Shown: in pieces, positions 9,032 through 17,698 of the stretch
How positions within the stretch are numbered: position 1 is the stretch's first letter
How the letters are laid out: every line of letters starts with the position of its first letter
Assembly: GCA_002840535.1 (NCBI GenBank)
Contig: PHBH01000001.1
Span: 155,412 to 219,411 of the forward strand
Direction of reading: 5' to 3'
Length of the DNA stretch: 64,000 nt
From: Deltaproteobacteria bacterium HGW-Deltaproteobacteria-15
GTDB lineage: Bacteria > Desulfobacterota > DSM-4660 > Desulfatiglandales > HGW-15
The notes under the pieces: generated by a model
The model's database searches: none
What the model saw: only the letters and a program-made list of their open reading frames with translations
What the model was told of the DNA's origin: nothing
Program-made: the position numbers and the translations under genes

Positions 9032-9955
9032 TCAACCCTTCAGGTCCAGGATGAATTGCATAGGATCAACGGCCCTGTCGCCTTTGATGATTCCGTAATG
9101 GAGGTGATGGCTGGTTGAAAGCCCCGTATTTCCAACCAAACCGATCCGGTCCCCCCGCTTGATCTCCGATCCCTCGCGGACATGAATCTCTTCCAGGTGT
9201 CCATAGATAGTCTTGAATCCCGCCGGGTGGTGCAAGACCACGTAATTCCCGAGCCACTGATCACGACCTGTGTTGAAAACCCTGCCATTGGCCGGTGCAA
9301 TGACCTTGGTGCCTTTCGCTCCGATGAAATCTACCCCGGCATGGAACTCCATCTTGCTGGTAAAGGGGCTCTTCCTGAAGCCAAATGGCGAAGAGACTCT
9401 CGGTTTATCCAGATCCAGCGGCACTATGCTTGGAGTACCTTCCCAGACTTCCACCTGTTTCACCTTCAATCGGCTCAGGGACTCATGATCGGAAATCAGG
9501 GTTTTCATTTTCCCTTCAAGGCTCCCGCGCACTGTCCCGGCCATTTTGACCGTTTCACCTTCAGTGAGCTTTCTCTCGTTTGAATTCTTGGCGGTTCCCC
9601 AGGACTTCAGAGGCAGTTTTTCTCCCCCCAGCCCAATTGCCTTCTCGAGAGATCGATATCTCTCAAGACCGAAATGATTTCTCAGGATCTCTTCGTTCTC
9701 CTGAATCTGGGCCACCGCCTCCTTGAGGAAAAGAAGCGCTGCAATTTCTCCTTTCAATGAGGTGGCCTCGTTCTCCAGGTTCACAATCCTGTCCTTCAGG
9801 GAGAGTACGCCTTTCTCGAGAAAAGGCACTGCGGAGATGCACAGGCATATCAGCCCAAGAAAAACGATCAGCAGCAGAGGGCTGACGGAGAACTGGAAGA
9901 TCTTTCCAGTTCCTTCGCAACTCATCCAAATGACTTTGGCCCTGCGAAGTTTCAT
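9032..9955 (-). CDS. Membrane-anchored M23 (LytM/lysostaphin-type) metallopeptidase
   Basis: The 307-residue protein is anchored by one N-terminal membrane segment (about 23-45), followed by a coiled coil (about 50-85) and a C-terminal M23 domain (about 185-300). The zinc ligands are visible in FHAGVD (HxxxD) and HHLHYG (HxH). M23 enzymes cut peptide cross-links in peptidoglycan; coiled-coil members such as EnvC often activate amidases instead, but here the ligands are present. It lies between cheD and an exported protein on the minus strand. A role in making wall gaps for the flagellum or in cell separation is an inference. Confidence 0.88.
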   Translation of the reverse strand: MKLRRAKVIWMSCEGTGKIFQFSVSPLLLIVFLGLICLCISAVPFLEKGVLSLKDRIVNLENEATSLKGEIAALLFLKEAVAQIQENEEILRNHFGLERYRSLEKAIGLGGEKLPLKSWGTAKNSNERKLTEGETVKMAGTVRGSLEGKMKTLISDHESLSRLKVKQVEVWEGTPSIVPLDLDKPRVSSPFGFRKSPFTSKMEFHAGVDFIGAKGTKVIAPANGRVFNTGRDQWLGNYVVLHHPAGFKTIYGHLEEIHVREGSEIKRGDRIGLVGNTGLSTSHHLHYGIIKGDRAVDPMQFILDLKG

Positions 9956-9973
9956 GGCAATCCTGCACGTCCC

Positions 9974-10486
9974 CTAACGTTGAGCGAGATAGGGATACCA
10001 ATCCCCCTTTCTGATCTTGTCCACTTTGATCACTGCCACTTCGTTTGAGCTGGTGTCATAGACGATCTTCCTGCCCTTTTCCCCGCCTACATCCTCCGAA
10101 GCGATGGGAATCTTCTTACGGGCCAGGATCTTTCTGGCGACTTTGATATTTTCCAGCCCGATATTTGTCGGACACGTCTCCCGCTTAAAAGCGCCGCCAA
10201 ATACCTGCGCTTCCAGGTCCTTGATGTTCGATCCCCCTTCCAACATCATTCCGATGAGCGTCAAAGTGGCTACATTTCCGTAGCGTGCGGTTGCTTCCTT
10301 CGGATTGGCGGTGGAGGGAAGCGGAAAGTGATTCATTCCTCCGATCTTTCGCGCGCAGTCAAACAGGCAGACCGCAACACAGGATCCCAGCACGGTGGAA
10401 ATAATTGTCGGCGCCTCGGGGACCAGGATATAGCCGGGCTTGAGAAAATAGTTCTCAGCCGCAGGTAGTCCCGATCTCTCGAACAT
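9974..10486 (-). CDS. cheD: Second CheD-family protein
   Basis: The frame remains open to a TTG at 10534, but the ATG at 10486 has AAAGGGGGG about 10 bases upstream and gives 170 residues. The CheD active site is complete: Cys in LGSCVAV (C36) and His in GGMNHF (H53). It differs strongly from the CheD at 3857-4336, so it is not a recent duplicate, and has a longer basic C terminus. It is the first gene of the minus-strand run, so its promoter region (10567-10581) probably serves the operon. Confidence 0.88.
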   Translation of the reverse strand: MFERSGLPAAENYFLKPGYILVPEAPTIISTVLGSCVAVCLFDCARKIGGMNHFPLPSTANPKEATARYGNVATLTLIGMMLEGGSNIKDLEAQVFGGAFKRETCPTNIGLENIKVARKILARKKIPIASEDVGGEKGRKIVYDTSSNEVAVIKVDKIRKGDWYPYLAQR

Positions 10487-10566
10487 ATACTGACTGCCCC
10501 CCTTTAGTCGGACGTTCCGGACAGGCATACCCAAAATCCCAATTCCGGCTCCCGGTATTCCCTTAT

Positions 10567-10581
10567 GCCAGTTTCATGCCA
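10567..10581 (-). promoter_or_regulatory. Candidate sigma-54 promoter of the cheD/M23/cheZ operon
   Basis: Minus-strand reading gives TGGCATGAAACTGGC: a perfect -24 box, GG-N10-GC spacing, and one mismatch (TGGC for TTGC) in the -12 box. Transcription would start near 10555, about 70 bases before the cheD start. The rest of the divergent gap 10487-10854 shows no gene. Confidence 0.45.
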
Positions 10582-10854
10582 TTGAACAGCGGTTTGGGAG
10601 TTGCGGGTTGAAACCGGAGGGACGCTCTGAAAAACTGAGATGGATTTTCTGTGGCCGTGCGGGGACGTGATCATGGGACGGGATTTCAATGACCATGCAC
10701 CTTTGGAACCGGTGCAACTCTGGTCTGCTTGCAGCCTGCAACCCGCTACCGGCTGACTTCAGCCATCTCCTTGACATTCTGTCGTTGCTTTTTTGACGAT
10801 TCGGAGACCCTGGAAACCATTCTCCGGGGGGCGTTCACAGCGGAGTTTTAGACC

Positions 10855-10884
10855 TTGATCAATCCCTTTTCTTGCGACTATAAT
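10855..10884 (+). promoter_or_regulatory. Sigma-70-type promoter of the aminotransferase gene
   Basis: TTGATC and TATAAT are separated by 18 bases, placing transcription start near 10891, about 60 bases before the ATG. A ribosome-binding site AAAGGAGTGAG precedes the start codon. Confidence 0.6.
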
Positions 10885-10950
10885 CCACTCTCCAATAGAT
10901 ATTGGTGCTTCGGGTGTTTGTGACTTTATGGCCGATAAAAGGAGTGAGAT

Positions 10951-12153
10951 ATGCCCGGTTTCGAGATCATAGGAGAAGAGGAAAAACAGGAGATTCTTGA
11001 TGTGCTTTCAAGGAAGATGCTCTTTCGATATGAGTTTCATGAGCAGAGAAATGGCATTTACAAGGTGGAGGAGTTCGAGCGCGAATTTGCAGGCTATTGC
11101 GGCGCAAGGCACGCCCTGGCCGTTTCCTCAGGCACTGCCGCACTCAGGGTCGCTCTCGCCGCACTGGGCGTTGGCCCGGGCGACGAGGTCATCACGCAGG
11201 GCTTCACATTTGTGGCAACCTGGGAGACTGTCCTGGATGCGGGGGCCGTCCCCGTTTTTACCGAGATCGACGACACATTCTGCATGGACCCGCTCGACCT
11301 GGAGAAGAAAATCACGCCGCGTACCAAGGCAATCCTGCCCGTGCACATGTGCGGCGGACAGGCAAGAATCAAGGAGATCACGGATATCGCCGCCAAGCAT
11401 GGCATTCCGGTTCTTGAGGACACCGCCCAATCTTGCGGCGGCAGGTTCAACGGGAAAGGGCTTGGGACATTCGGGAAGGCAGGGACCTTTTCTTTTGACG
11501 CGGTGAAGACTTTGACTACGGGCGAAGGAGGAATGATCATAACAGACGACGAAGCGCTTTATGTCCGTGCATCCGAGTACCACGATCATGGCCACGACCA
11601 TAATCCAAACCTCCCGAGGGGATTGGAAAAGCGGAACTTCATCGGCGTGAATTACCGTATGATGGAGCTTCAGGGCGCCCTTGGCCTCGCACAACTGAGA
11701 AAGCTGGATACCGTTATTCTTGCAAATCAAAAGAAGAACAAGGCGAGAATCAAGGAAGCCCTCTCCAGGATCGATAAAGTCTCCTTCCGGAACATTCCGG
11801 ATCCAGGCGGCGACACGGCGACATTCATTATCTTCTCACTGCCCACTTCAGAAATGGCGAAAGGGTTCAACCGGGCGATGACCGAGGAAGGGGCCGGCGC
11901 TGTGTACTGGTATGCGAACTATTGGCACTATTACGACGAGTGGGAGCATTTGCTGGGGGGCAGGAGCGTGCTCCAGAGCGGGTACCCCTTCAAAGATCCT
12001 TCAGGGAAGGATAGGTGCCGTTTTGAAAAGGGCGTGCTCCCCCGGACCGCAGACCTGCTCTCACGCGCTCTGACCATCCCGATCAATATCCACATGGAGC
12101 AGCAGATCCCGCAAATCCTGAAGGCCATTGAAAAGGCGGCGAGAACACTTTAA
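10951..12153 (+). CDS. DegT/DnrJ/EryC1/StrS-family PLP aminotransferase
   Basis: The 400-residue fold-type I PLP enzyme is of the sugar aminotransferase family. The Schiff-base Lys lies in SFDAVKTLTTGEGG (K186), the PLP-contacting Asp in VLEDTAQS (D157), and the N terminus shows SSGTAALRVAL. Such enzymes usually aminate keto-sugars for LPS, O-antigen or antibiotic sugars. No other nucleotide-sugar gene is adjacent, so the substrate cannot be deduced. The C-terminal region (WYANYWHYYDEWEHL, residues about 313-327) is aromatic-rich and may mark a subfamily. It is read from its own promoter. Confidence 0.9.
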   Translation: MPGFEIIGEEEKQEILDVLSRKMLFRYEFHEQRNGIYKVEEFEREFAGYCGARHALAVSSGTAALRVALAALGVGPGDEVITQGFTFVATWETVLDAGAVPVFTEIDDTFCMDPLDLEKKITPRTKAILPVHMCGGQARIKEITDIAAKHGIPVLEDTAQSCGGRFNGKGLGTFGKAGTFSFDAVKTLTTGEGGMIITDDEALYVRASEYHDHGHDHNPNLPRGLEKRNFIGVNYRMMELQGALGLAQLRKLDTVILANQKKNKARIKEALSRIDKVSFRNIPDPGGDTATFIIFSLPTSEMAKGFNRAMTEEGAGAVYWYANYWHYYDEWEHLLGGRSVLQSGYPFKDPSGKDRCRFEKGVLPRTADLLSRALTIPINIHMEQQIPQILKAIEKAARTL

Positions 12154-12155
12154 TC

Positions 12156-12320
12156 TTTGGACACGGATTTTCACGGATCTGCACAGATTTTTTTTTGAAC
12201 TTATTCAATCCGTGTTTATCCGTGTTCATCCGCGTCCTAAGCTCTTATCTTTTTTGTTTGGAATGGATTTACGATCGATATTTTCTTTGAAATTATTTGA
12301 TCCGTATTCATCCGTGTCCC
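12156..12320. repeat. ATCCGTG/CACGGAT iterated inverted repeat
   Basis: Between the aminotransferase and the NAD synthetase, CACGGAT words at 12160-12179 face repeated ATCCGTG words at 12208-12236, and more ATCCGTG copies follow at 12299-12318. The arms can pair as an imperfect hairpin, with long T runs inside (12188-12196). This is one of several word families used in the intergenic DNA of this window. Confidence 0.65.
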
Positions 12321-12339
12321 ATACTCTTCAGGACAGCAA

Positions 12340-13980
12340 ATGAAAATAGCGCTTTGTCAAATCAACCCTATCGTCGGTGATTTCGATCATAATACTTCCC
12401 TGATTATGGAGTGGTCCGAGCGGGCCGCAAACCAGGGTTGCTCGCTCGCCGTGTTCCCTGAGCTGTCCCTGGTCGGATATCCCCCCAAAGACCTCCTCGA
12501 GAGACCCTCCTTCATAAGGGAGAATCTCAGGAGAGTCGACATGCTCGCCGAGCAGATCAAGTCCATTTCCGTCCTCTTCGGCTATGTGGACATGAACCCC
12601 AACTTTACGGGGAAGCCCCTCCTGAACTGCGTTGCCTTGATCCGCAACGGCAAAATCGCCGGGAAGGGGGGGAAGAGGCTTCTTCCGGCCTATGATGTCT
12701 TTGATGAGACCCGCTATTTCGAACCTGCCCCGGAGGGCCTCGTGTTCGAACTGGACGGCCAAAGACTCGGGGTTACGATTTGTGAAGACATCTGGAACGT
12801 GGGGGATTTCGAAGGTGTCCAGCGATATGACATTGATCCTGTATCCGACCTGATGACCAAAGGAGTTGAGATTCTCGTCAACCTTTCCGCATCGCCGTAC
12901 ACGCTTCATAAAAGGTCCGTCCGGAAAGGGATCATGGAGAAACTGGCAACCCGGTACGGCGTGCCGACCATCTACTGCAACCAGGTGGGAGGAAACGACG
13001 ATGTGCTCTTTGACGGGGCCAGCATGGTTGTGGACCCCCGGGGCAGGCTCATCCTTATGGGTAGGGAATTTGAGGAGGACTTGCTTGTCTGGGACAGCAG
13101 GCAGGAGTACCCTCCCCTCCACGACCCAATTAGGCCTGATGAAGAGTCCATCCTGAAAGGCCTCGTTATGGGGACCCGCGACTACCTCAGAAAATGCGGG
13201 TTCAGGAAGGCCATTGTGGGACTGAGCGGGGGCATCGATTCTTCGCTGGTCGCGGTGGTGGCGCAGCGGGCATTGGGCGCTGGAAACGTTATGGGCGTGA
13301 GCATGCCCTCCCCCTACACATCCCCGATGAGCCGGGAGGATGCCGCGAAGCTCGCGGAGAATCTCGGGATTGGTTTTCAGGAGATCCCCATCACCGAAAT
13401 CTACGACACCTTCAGAGGAGCCCTGGCGCCCGTGTTCGCGGGATTGAAGGAGGATGAGACAGAGGAGAACATTCAGGCCCGAGTCAGAGGAACCCTGCTC
13501 ATGGCGCTCTCGAACAAGTTCAATGCCATTCTCCTCAGCACCGGAAACAAGTCCGAGATCGCGGTGGGATATTGCACCATTTACGGTGACATGAACGGGG
13601 GCCTTGCCGTCATCTCGGACATTCCGAAAACCATGTGCTACAAGGTCGCAAGATACATTAATCGGGATCAGGAGATCATACCCGCGAGGGTAATCTCCAG
13701 GCCTCCCTCAGCGGAGCTCAGACCCGATCAAAAGGACCAGGATACATTGCCTCCTTACGAGATCCTGGACGGCATCATCGATGCAGCGGTCGTGAGGAAC
13801 CTGGGTTTTCAGGAAATCGTAGACCTTGGTTATGACCCGGCCACCGTGAAAGACGTGCTGAAGCGAATCACTGTCAACGAATACAAACGCAGGCAGGCGC
13901 CTCCCGGGTTGAAGATCACTACCAAAGCATTCGGCTACGGCCGGCGCTACCCCATTGCCCGCGGCAAAGAACCGTATTGA
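12340..13980 (+). CDS. nadE: NadE, glutamine-dependent NAD+ synthetase
   Basis: The 546-residue enzyme makes NAD from nicotinic acid adenine dinucleotide using glutamine nitrogen. The N-terminal nitrilase-type glutaminase (1-260) has the Glu-Lys-Cys triad E41 (FPELSLVGYPPKD), K112 and C148 (TICEDIWN). The C-terminal synthetase has the P-loop-like SGGIDSS near residue 293, followed by the STGNKSEIAVGY and KDQDTLPPYEILD motifs. Length fits the two-domain type. It is a single gene flanked by repeats, with no partner genes. Confidence 0.95.
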   Translation: MKIALCQINPIVGDFDHNTSLIMEWSERAANQGCSLAVFPELSLVGYPPKDLLERPSFIRENLRRVDMLAEQIKSISVLFGYVDMNPNFTGKPLLNCVALIRNGKIAGKGGKRLLPAYDVFDETRYFEPAPEGLVFELDGQRLGVTICEDIWNVGDFEGVQRYDIDPVSDLMTKGVEILVNLSASPYTLHKRSVRKGIMEKLATRYGVPTIYCNQVGGNDDVLFDGASMVVDPRGRLILMGREFEEDLLVWDSRQEYPPLHDPIRPDEESILKGLVMGTRDYLRKCGFRKAIVGLSGGIDSSLVAVVAQRALGAGNVMGVSMPSPYTSPMSREDAAKLAENLGIGFQEIPITEIYDTFRGALAPVFAGLKEDETEENIQARVRGTLLMALSNKFNAILLSTGNKSEIAVGYCTIYGDMNGGLAVISDIPKTMCYKVARYINRDQEIIPARVISRPPSAELRPDQKDQDTLPPYEILDGIIDAAVVRNLGFQEIVDLGYDPATVKDVLKRITVNEYKRRQAPPGLKITTKAFGYGRRYPIARGKEPY

Positions 13981-13997
13981 CATCCTTTCAGAACCGC

Positions 13998-14234
13998 CAC
14001 AAAGACACAAAGACACCAAGAAGGGCATTGCCGTTTTATTGCATGACGGAAAACCTGGTCCTGTGGGCCAGGTCAGAGATCATTGGCTCAGCCCAAAATG
14101 AGCATCTTGGAAGGATGGAATAATGGAATCATGGAATGATGGGTTCAGAAAGACAGATTGATCTTGCGCAACCATCATCTCCAGGCTTTTGGTTTGTTCT
14201 TCCCCAATATTCCACTATTCCAACATTCCAATAT
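13998..14234. repeat. CACAAAG run and TGGAAT inverted repeat downstream of nadE
   Basis: A CACAAAGAC run (13998-14016) is followed by TGGAAT words at 14115-14136 and the complementary ATTCCA words at 14208-14234, again an imperfect hairpin of iterated hexamers. A short ACCTGG/CCAGGT stem lies near 14053-14073. The 13981-14276 gap between the convergent genes contains no ORF I would call. Confidence 0.6.
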
Positions 14235-14276
14235 TGCGATTTTCCCGCGCCATAGATTTGTTTGCCCGTGCTTGCT

Positions 14277-17200
14277 TTAAAATCTTCCTTCGACCTTGAT
14301 CCTGCCTCGAAACCCGCTGATGTCTACATCTCCAGATTCGGGATCAAACTCCCCATGCGTTTGTCCATTGACCTTGACTGAGCGGATAGCCGCCTTTTGA
14401 GGGTGTCGGAAGCGGACAAGGACTTGAGGAGTGGCCTTAGATTTCGGGAGCTTTACTACGGCCGTGATCGATCCCCTCTCCACTGAGGAATGATACTGTA
14501 TGGAGACATCGCCGAAACAAGTGCGCACATCCTTTGCTTCAAGGATGTTTCCATCCTCAAACCATTGTCTCGGCAGGGCCCTCCCGAAATGCAGGCGTTC
14601 TCCCATGGTGAAGACATACATGTATCGAAGCCACATCACGGCGTTTGCCTGGTCGCTGGTCTTGAATTGGGCCGTGTTGGAGTACCCCAGGGTCGGGTGA
14701 GGGTGCTCGGTCATGGCGTTGATTTCCTCGCGATAGCATGAGCACCATGCGTTGAGGAACATCCAGATATAGATTTCCGGTTCGTCGCGATGCAGGTACG
14801 GCATCAACCCCGCAAGCAGATTCGGCTGGATGGAGAAACCTCCCCGGCAAAACCAATTCGACTCCAGGTCGGGAATCAGGTACCCGAAAGGGGGTTTGAT
14901 GTAGAGGTTGTCCTGGTAGTCATCCAGGATCCATTGTGCCTCCCTGCTATGGTTGTCGTACAAACCTGAGAGCAGGAGGTAGAGAGAGCCCTCGAGAGTC
15001 TGGCGAATCCACCCCTTGTCTCTGCCGCGGCGATACAGCCTGCTTGGAAATTGAGGAACCCATCGGCCGTTGCGCAACCGAACCAGGGGTGAATGGCCCC
15101 TCATGGTATCGAACCCCCTGATCAGATCTCGCCGATACCCATCGGCCTCCTTTCTGACCCGTTTTGCCTCGGGATGGCGGAGGGCTTCCAGTGCCTGGGC
15201 AGCCGACTCGGCACCCCGCCAGGTAAGGCAGTTGGTAGAGAGCCAGTAATGAAAATCCGTGACATCTTCGAGACTCCCCGCGGGCAGGAACCCGTGTTCC
15301 CATCCCCTTGAGTGAGGCAGGGAAACCATCGTGTTCCTCCGCTGCCGGAAAATCCAATCAGCCCCGGCAATCACCGATTCAGCGATGCTTCGAAACCACT
15401 CCTCATCCCCTGTAAGAAGAAAGTGCTCGCAGAGAGCCCATAGAATCCATCCATGATGCTGGTTGTATGCACCCTCCTCGAAGCCCGCAGCGCCAAAGTA
15501 CATTCCATTGTAATCCGTGAAGTTCCCGGGTTGCGTTGCCGTTCCCTGGTACTTTACCCAGAGATTGAGCCTCCGCTCCGCCTCCTCCTTGAGCCCCCTC
15601 TGATCGAGCTCCTGGATGATCATGCACGATTCATTGCTGAAATTCCCATAGGTGTTTGTACCGACCGACGTATTCACCAGGCCGCTGCCGTCGGGCATCT
15701 TGAAGTCGCTGATCTGAACATGAGCGACATGGGCTTTGTAGAGGGCATCCAGATGCGGCTCCGGGCTCCTGACCTGGGCGCCTCTTCCAGCTTCTCTCCG
15801 CCAGAACTCGGTCACTTCACTCAGGCATCTGTCGAATCTCAACCCGTCGAGCGCCCTGATTTCTTCCGGGGAATCAACCGCTATGAAGGGGATCTTCAGC
15901 AGGAGCTCGCAGGTCTCTCCCGGCTCCAGTCGCTGTTGCATCAGTACTCCGCCCCCTTCCAGGGTCGCCTTCATGGTCGTCTCGAAGACGGCCCGGAGGG
16001 CCTTCTTCCCTTCGAAGCGGCTGTAGATCCGGTTCTCTATCAGGCTGAGTCTATCCAGCCTCCGTTCCGGCCCTGGATCCATCGAGTTCCAGGTTCTCCA
16101 GAAATCCTGCGAGTACGCGACAGGGAGCGCGGCGGTGGCCGGAATCCCTCCGGCATTGTGGAACCGGAAGCGGAAGAGCCCCACTCCTGTGTCGTCCCCT
16201 TCCAGTTCCAGGTCCATGATGGATTTCAACAGCGGAACGGACAGGGACTTTTGTTCCAGCAGCAATTCGAACTTGCGGCAATGAATGTTGTAGACCAGGG
16301 AAGGCGATGGGTCATTGAATCGACAGACAGTGGCCCAGCGCTCCAGGTTGAACATGAAGCGCGCGTTTCCTTTGCATTTGAAGCGAGGGGTATCTTTGCC
16401 CGGAACCCGGGTCACGTTGTTTTTGTGAAGGATGATGTCTCCGTTCGCTTCCAGAAAAAAGCCATGACGGTTGTGTTTGCATCCGAGATTGAAATTCACT
16501 GGATGCGGACGGGGCTGGCCGAAACAGGCTGAGCGGTAACTCTGTTCCGGCCTCTCCTTGACCATCTCACTGATGGTGCGCAACCCTTTGATTCTCTCAC
16601 GGTAGGTTTCAAAATCCTTCGGTTCATTGGAACCCGTGATAAACACGCCCTCATCCTCAAACCAGACCGGACCTTCACGGTCGAGACTGACCAGGGAGAG
16701 AGTGAATCTTCTCCCGTCAAGGAGAAAAGAAACCAGTCCATCATCGTGGCAGTGTCGATGGGCCGGCTCCATGTGAGCCAAATCGACTTCGAACAACGGC
16801 CTCTTTCCAAGTTTTCGAACCGAGCCGTTCTCGACGGAGACCCCCTTGAGAGGACGCAATCTCTTTATAGACGCATTGTACCCTTCCAGCTCAATTGTCC
16901 TGCACCGCGTTGTCCTGCCTGCATCCAGTCGAACCATGATTTTGCTCGCCCTGGCCGCAGATACCGTATACGTTTCTATTCTTTTCAGGCGATCGATTGA
17001 GCCGGTGGCGACTTTGATTCCCAGCGTCCTTCGAAACTGCACGTTGTAGTTCGTCATATCGTGGAACTCGGAGACAAGCTCCGCAAAGGAAATGGCCACC
17101 CGTCTTTTTCCTTCTTTTCTTATCCGGGTGCCCGCCTTCTTCCAGGTGGTGTTGAAAGAATCGTCCCCTGGGAACCAGCCGAACACGCAGGGATTCTCCA

Positions 17201-17384
17201 GGTCGCGGAACTCCTCGTAACGAACTCCGGGCCAGGTCCGTTGCAGATAGAAAATGCTCAGATCCCTGGGCGGATCTCCTTTGAAGGACAGCACGACCTT
17301 GTTTATGTCACGGGGTTCTTCGAAATAAATCTCGCCGGCACTGCAATTCGGGAGGGCAAAGGGGGCAATGTCAAAGGGTTTCAT
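14277..17384 (-). CDS. Very large protein with a probable (alpha/alpha)6 toroid, glycosidase-like
   Basis: The ATG at 17384 follows GAGGTG and gives 1035 residues; there is no signal peptide. The N-terminal half is beta-rich with two jelly-roll-like stretches. The region from about 560 to 940 reads like a six-hairpin glycosidase toroid: repeated aromatic/glycine motifs such as YNQHHGWILWALCEHFLLTGDEEW, WIFRQRR and ARG-WEHGFLPAG, with acidic residues at helix ends. A beta domain closes the protein. I cannot name a GH family or catalytic residues with certainty. No transporter or sugar gene is adjacent, so a role in intracellular polysaccharide turnover is only a guess. Confidence 0.7.
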   Translation of the reverse strand: MKPFDIAPFALPNCSAGEIYFEEPRDINKVVLSFKGDPPRDLSIFYLQRTWPGVRYEEFRDLENPCVFGWFPGDDSFNTTWKKAGTRIRKEGKRRVAISFAELVSEFHDMTNYNVQFRRTLGIKVATGSIDRLKRIETYTVSAARASKIMVRLDAGRTTRCRTIELEGYNASIKRLRPLKGVSVENGSVRKLGKRPLFEVDLAHMEPAHRHCHDDGLVSFLLDGRRFTLSLVSLDREGPVWFEDEGVFITGSNEPKDFETYRERIKGLRTISEMVKERPEQSYRSACFGQPRPHPVNFNLGCKHNRHGFFLEANGDIILHKNNVTRVPGKDTPRFKCKGNARFMFNLERWATVCRFNDPSPSLVYNIHCRKFELLLEQKSLSVPLLKSIMDLELEGDDTGVGLFRFRFHNAGGIPATAALPVAYSQDFWRTWNSMDPGPERRLDRLSLIENRIYSRFEGKKALRAVFETTMKATLEGGGVLMQQRLEPGETCELLLKIPFIAVDSPEEIRALDGLRFDRCLSEVTEFWRREAGRGAQVRSPEPHLDALYKAHVAHVQISDFKMPDGSGLVNTSVGTNTYGNFSNESCMIIQELDQRGLKEEAERRLNLWVKYQGTATQPGNFTDYNGMYFGAAGFEEGAYNQHHGWILWALCEHFLLTGDEEWFRSIAESVIAGADWIFRQRRNTMVSLPHSRGWEHGFLPAGSLEDVTDFHYWLSTNCLTWRGAESAAQALEALRHPEAKRVRKEADGYRRDLIRGFDTMRGHSPLVRLRNGRWVPQFPSRLYRRGRDKGWIRQTLEGSLYLLLSGLYDNHSREAQWILDDYQDNLYIKPPFGYLIPDLESNWFCRGGFSIQPNLLAGLMPYLHRDEPEIYIWMFLNAWCSCYREEINAMTEHPHPTLGYSNTAQFKTSDQANAVMWLRYMYVFTMGERLHFGRALPRQWFEDGNILEAKDVRTCFGDVSIQYHSSVERGSITAVVKLPKSKATPQVLVRFRHPQKAAIRSVKVNGQTHGEFDPESGDVDISGFRGRIKVEGRF

Positions 17385-17407
17385 AGAGCACCTCGGATTG
17401 GAATGCA

Positions 17408-17545
17408 TCATCTATCATCTTTCATTGATCGTTTATCATTTGAAAGCACCACCTCTGCCTCCGCGTTCCGCTCCAGCATCTGGGGCGCCCGGATTAAACT
17501 CCTTGCCCTCTTTCTGCCAATGATCAATGGAAAATGACAAATGAT
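17408..17545. repeat. ATGATAAATG-type inverted repeat
   Basis: CATTGATCGTTTATCATTT-type words at 17420-17440 face AATGATCAATGG and AATGACAAATGATAAATGA words at 17519-17548. The two arms are complementary over about 30 bases with mismatches. The element occupies the divergent gap between the large minus-strand gene and the DUF1537 gene, where their promoters would have to be. Confidence 0.6.
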
Positions 17546-17698
17546 AAATGAAATCAGGTCCACACAATAGCCCTCCGCTGAAACACAAGTCAACCAGGAT
17601 TGGATTGAGGAGGATTCTGAGATTTTGCCGCCGAGGTCTCCCTTGCCTGATTGCCGGTTCCCTGTTATGTAAGACCAATCCTGACAAGAGGTGGTTCC

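Noticed and set aside
10504..10777. Small minus-strand frames upstream of cheD
   Set aside because: Random open frames over the promoter gap with no ribosome-binding site and no recognisable pattern.
14277..17384. Long plus-strand frame opposite the large toroid protein (about 15453-16532)
   Set aside because: The residues are a reversed-strand composition artefact of a high-GC gene and show no domain.
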